Positions 6,432 to 9,218 of a DNA stretch of 9,218 nt are shown here, in pieces. The position numbers were made by a program, and so were the translations under genes. A model generated the notes under the pieces. It searched no databases. It worked only from the letters and a program-made list of their open reading frames with translations, and was not told the origin of the DNA. Source of the DNA: Gemmatimonadota bacterium (GTDB lineage: Bacteria; Gemmatimonadota; Gemmatimonadetes; Gemmatimonadales; GWC2-71-9); assembly GCA_003221085.1 (NCBI GenBank), contig QHUD01000158.1, positions 1-9,218 of the forward strand. The letters run 5' to 3'. The number at the start of each line of letters is the position of its first letter. Position 1 is the stretch's first letter.

Positions 6432-6449
6432 GAGTGCGTTCCAGGCCGC

Positions 6450-6478
6450 TTGCGACCCTCCTCGAGGTTTGGTATGCT
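6450..6478 (+). promoter_or_regulatory. Sigma70-like promoter for the TonB-dependent receptor gene
   Basis: TTGCGA (6450-6455) and TATGCT (6473-6478) are separated by exactly 17 bases; each matches four of six consensus positions, including the key TTG and the TA...T of the -10. Transcription would begin near 6485, leaving a leader of about 29 bases that contains the receptor's Shine-Dalgarno. The hairpin just upstream supports a new transcription unit starting here. No operator palindrome was noticed. Confidence 0.6.
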
Positions 6479-6500
6479 GCGGGCCACCTGTCGCCCTTCG

Positions 6501-6507
6501 GGGAGGA
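6501..6507 (+). promoter_or_regulatory. Shine-Dalgarno GGGAGGA that sets the receptor start
   Basis: GGGAGGA ends six bases before GTG 6514 and is the only good ribosome-binding site in the area. It favours GTG 6514 over the TTG at 6469, which overlaps the predicted -10 region and would not be on a transcript starting near 6485. Confidence 0.7.
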
Positions 6508-6513
6508 CACGTC

Positions 6514-8733
6514 GTGGCCCTCGGTACGCTGGCGCTTCTCGCATCGCTCGTCGCGGGCGGCGACACGCTGCACGGCACGGTGGTCGACACCGCCGGACAC
6601 CCCCTCGCAGCGGCTACCGTCAGCGTGGCCGAGCTGGGACTGACGCTGATCACTCGAGCAGATGGGGCATTCCAGATCGCCAAGCCGCCCGCCGGCCGCT
6701 ACGCTGTGGTCGTTCGCCACCCGGGTTATGCGCCGACTGTTGCGACCGCCGTGGTTCCCGGTCCGTCGCTCACCGTCGTGCTGCGGCCCAGCGCGCTCCA
6801 CCTGGGCGCAGTCACGGTGACCGCCACCCGCTCCGCGATCAGTCCGCTCGCCTCGCCGTTGCCGACCGCCGAGCTCGCGGGCGAGCAGCTGCGGCGCGCC
6901 CACGAGGTGTCGCTCGCCCATGCGTTGGACGAGCTCCCGGGGGTCCGCACCTTAAGCACCGGCGAGCAGGTCGGTAAACCGATCATTCGCGGCCTGACCG
7001 GACCTCGCGTGTTGGTGCTCGACAACGGACAGCGTCTCGAGGACTACTCGTGGAGCGACGAGGACGGACCCTCCGTAGACGCTCGGTTGGCCGAGCGTGT
7101 GGAAGTCATCCGCGGCCCGGCAAGCGTGCTCTATGGCTCGGACGCAATCGGCGGTGTGATCAACGTGATCCCCCGGGAGGTGCCCGACGGCCGCGGTCGT
7201 CCGCCATTCCTGCGGGCTGCCGCCGAGGTGTACGGCGCGACGAACAACAACGAAGTCGGAACGGTGCTCCGCGCCGAGGGGGCGAGCGGCCGGTTCGGCT
7301 GGAGCGTGACCGGCATCGGGCGTCGCGCGGACAACTTCCACACACCGCCCGGCAACGATTCTACGCCGACGGGCGATATCTACAACACCGCGTACCACGC
7401 CATCAACGGGGAAGCGGAGGCGGGCCTGCATGGCGACCGCGGTTCCGTGACCCTCCGCTACACACGGTATGGAGGCGCGTTCGGATTGCTCGATGGCCCT
7501 CCCGTGCCCGCCGACAACGCCGACGGTCCGCTGCGCCGGCTTTCCGACAATAGGCTGCAGCTCGCGAGCAACAACGTGATCGGGAGCGTGCGCCTCGAGA
7601 CGAAGTCCCAGTGGCAGCGCCACTCGCTCCAGGAAGTGTCCGACCAGAGCCGCAACGGGGATTCGACTCCGAACTTCGATCTCCTGCTGAACACGTATTC
7701 GACTGACGTCCTGCTGCACCACGCTTCGCCCGGCGGGCTCACCGGCACTGTGGGAGCTTCCGGGTTGTATCAAGACAATCGAACGCGCGGCCTCGAGCCC
7801 CTCGTCCCTGGGGCCCGCACCCTCGCCGGCGCGGTGTTCGCGCTCGAGACGGCCACCCTGGGCCGGTGGACCCTGCTGTTCGGCGCCCGAGGCGACGCCC
7901 GCCACCTGAGCGTCGACTCCAACGCCGCGCTCCAGGTTTCGGCGCAAGCACGGAACGCCTCTGCCCTGACGGCGAACATGGGGGTGGTGTATCGCGCCGA
8001 GCCGGGGCTCGCGGTCGCGGCGAACGCCGGCCGCGCCTTCCGCGCGCCGACGCTGTTCGAGCTCTTCACCAACGGGCCCCACCTGGGGGAAGACCGCTAC
8101 GAAATCGGGCTGCCCAACGCGCGCCCGGAGGTGAGCTTCAACGCCGACCTGAGCGTGCGGTGGCAGAGCAGACGCCTGCGCGGCGAGGTCGCCGCGTATC
8201 GCAATCAGATCGGCAGCTACCTCTATATTGCGCCGACCGGCTCGACCGACCCGGGGTCCGGGCTGGTGATCTATCGGTACCAGCAAGCGCGCGCCGTGCT
8301 GGTGGGTGCGGAGATCGGGGCGGAAATCGTCGCTGCCCCGATGCTCACGCTGCGCGCCCGGGCGGACGCGGTCCGGGGCACCAACAACGAGACCAACGAG
8401 CCGTTACCGCTCATCCCCGCACCGCGCGCGGACGTCGAGGCGGAATGGCACACGAGCGGGCTGCGGTGGGCAGAGCGCGTGTACCTGCGCGCCGGGCTCC
8501 AGGCCGTCACGCGTCAGACGCGACTCGGCCCGTTCGACGAGCAGACCCCGGCGTACCAGCTCCTCAACCTGGGCACGGGGCTCGAACAGACCGTCGGCGG
8601 ACGTCTCATCTACCTCGACGTCCGAGTCCGCAACGCCACGAACACGCGGTACACCGACTTTCTCAGCCGCTACAAGGTGTTCGCGTTCGGGGAGGGCCGA
8701 AACGTGGTGGTGCGCCTCTCCACCGGATTGTAG
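6514..8733 (+). CDS. TonB-dependent outer-membrane receptor, ZnuD-like, with N-terminal carboxypeptidase-like domain
   Basis: A 739-residue outer-membrane receptor for energy-dependent uptake through TonB. A short hydrophobic signal segment (ALGTLALLASLVAGG) is followed by a carboxypeptidase-regulatory-like beta domain (about 19-95), then GAVTVTATR as a possible TonB-box region. The plug (about 125-215) includes LDELPGVRTLSTGEQVGKP, IIRGLTGPRVLVLDNGQRLE, and RVEVIRGPASVLYGSDAIGG from about 196. A beta barrel follows. RAPTLFELFTNGPH (510-523), followed by YEIG, and the late YQLLNLGTG and VRNATNTRYTDFLSRYK blocks resemble the ZnuD-like (zinc-type) receptor group, so a metal or metallophore substrate is plausible but unproven. 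No His-rich loops are seen. From GTG 6514 the signal segment lacks a basic residue; a TTG start at 6469 would add Arg11 but conflicts with promoter and Shine-Dalgarno positions. The serine hydrolase follows 19 bases later. Confidence 0.93.
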   Translation: MALGTLALLASLVAGGDTLHGTVVDTAGHPLAAATVSVAELGLTLITRADGAFQIAKPPAGRYAVVVRHPGYAPTVATAVVPGPSLTVVLRPSALHLGAVTVTATRSAISPLASPLPTAELAGEQLRRAHEVSLAHALDELPGVRTLSTGEQVGKPIIRGLTGPRVLVLDNGQRLEDYSWSDEDGPSVDARLAERVEVIRGPASVLYGSDAIGGVINVIPREVPDGRGRPPFLRAAAEVYGATNNNEVGTVLRAEGASGRFGWSVTGIGRRADNFHTPPGNDSTPTGDIYNTAYHAINGEAEAGLHGDRGSVTLRYTRYGGAFGLLDGPPVPADNADGPLRRLSDNRLQLASNNVIGSVRLETKSQWQRHSLQEVSDQSRNGDSTPNFDLLLNTYSTDVLLHHASPGGLTGTVGASGLYQDNRTRGLEPLVPGARTLAGAVFALETATLGRWTLLFGARGDARHLSVDSNAALQVSAQARNASALTANMGVVYRAEPGLAVAANAGRAFRAPTLFELFTNGPHLGEDRYEIGLPNARPEVSFNADLSVRWQSRRLRGEVAAYRNQIGSYLYIAPTGSTDPGSGLVIYRYQQARAVLVGAEIGAEIVAAPMLTLRARADAVRGTNNETNEPLPLIPAPRADVEAEWHTSGLRWAERVYLRAGLQAVTRQTRLGPFDEQTPAYQLLNLGTGLEQTVGGRLIYLDVRVRNATNTRYTDFLSRYKVFAFGEGRNVVVRLSTGL

Positions 8734-8752
8734 ACCGACCCCGAGGATCACC

Positions 8753-9218
8753 GTGAGGATCGCCCTCGTCACCGTGGGGCTGGCGCTCTTCGCTCCCCGC
8801 GGGGCCCCGGCCCAGAGCTTCCCCAGAAAGGCTTCGACGCGTACGTCGCCCGCGCACTCCAGGTGCTTCGGACCCCGGGGGCGGGTATCGCGGTGGTCAA
8901 GGACGGCCGGGTGCTGTTCGCCAAGGGCTACGGCGTGCGCACCATGGGTGACACCGCGCGCGTGGACGCTCACACGTTGTTCCAGATCGCGTCGAACACC
9001 AAGGCGTTCACTACCGCCGCGCTCGCGCTCCTGGCGGACGAGGGGAAGCTCGCCTGGGACGATCCGGTAACGAAGTTCCTGCCGGGCTTCCAGCTGTACG
9101 ACCCGTACGTGACGCGTGAGCTCACGGTGCGTGATCTCGTGACGCACCGGAGCGGCCTGGGGCTGGGCGCCGGCGACCTCCTGTGGTTCCACTCGAACTA
9201 CAACCGCGGTGAAATCGC
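8753..9218 (+). CDS. Secreted serine hydrolase (beta-lactamase/class C family), frameshifted near start and cut by window edge
   Basis: The gene has a GTG start at 8753 with GAGGA five bases upstream, giving a signal peptide RIALVTVGLALFAPRGAPAQ. After SFP the frame breaks: the catalytic domain continues in another frame from GGC at 8830 (GFDAYVARALQV) to the window end. One C missing from the CCCC run at 8821-8824 explains it; with five Cs the join would read AQSFPQKGFDAYV. The domain shows the SxxK nucleophile motif SNTK (TCG 8992, AAG 9001) within LFQIASNTKAF, then DEGKLAWDDPVTKFLPGFQ and VRDLVTHRSGLGLGAGDLLW, typical of penicillin-binding-protein-like serine hydrolases. The YxN and the third motif lie outside the window. 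As written, only internal starts (GTG 8860 or ATG 8944) could make the domain, without a signal peptide. It is probably co-transcribed with the receptor. Whether this is a base error, phase variation or decay is open. Confidence 0.85.

Noticed and set aside
6952..8286. 444-codon open frame on the minus strand opposite the receptor gene
   Set aside because: It is antisense to a strongly conserved receptor, has no recognisable domain, and arises from high GC with few stop codons.

Overview
This is a GC-rich, gene-dense bacterial window. High G/C at codon third positions, frequent GTG starts, a TonB-dependent receptor with an N-terminal carboxypeptidase-like domain, and a secreted serine hydrolase with an Ala-Gln signal end together suggest a Gram-negative soil or sediment bacterium. 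Gemmatimonadota or a similar phylum is my best guess, from style only. I see no RNA genes, insertion sequences, CRISPR arrays or attachment sites.

Layout from left to right. (1) Bases 1-1573, minus strand: an ABC-F ATPase with two ABC domains; its C-terminal end lies outside the window. (2) Bases 1624-2160, plus strand: a gluconokinase, divergent from the ABC-F gene across a 50-base gap. (3) Bases 2161-5729, minus strand: a tightly packed four-gene operon. In transcription order it holds a RuBisCO-like protein (form IV RLP), a small cupin, an aldehyde dehydrogenase of the succinate-semialdehyde dehydrogenase type, and a DUF72 protein. Every junction overlaps (8, 4 and 4 bases). The operon ends tail to tail with gluconokinase with no base between the stops. 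(4) Bases 5730-6431: a 153-base gap, a probable Trp-rich acidic microprotein, a small exported helical protein with a strong Shine-Dalgarno sequence, and a GC-rich hairpin. (5) Bases 6450-9218, plus strand: a promoter, a ZnuD-like TonB-dependent receptor, and 19 bases later a serine hydrolase whose signal peptide and catalytic domain are in different frames. That gene runs off the right edge.

The RLP operon is the most interesting part. The RLP lacks several carboxylase residues but keeps the phosphate-binding glycines, so it should act on a phosphorylated carbonyl compound rather than fix CO2. The translationally coupled cupin and aldehyde dehydrogenase, with a sugar-acid kinase next door, suggest a small carbon-salvage or sugar-acid pathway. 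Its substrate cannot be read from the sequence. The receptor and hydrolase look like an uptake and envelope unit unrelated to that operon.
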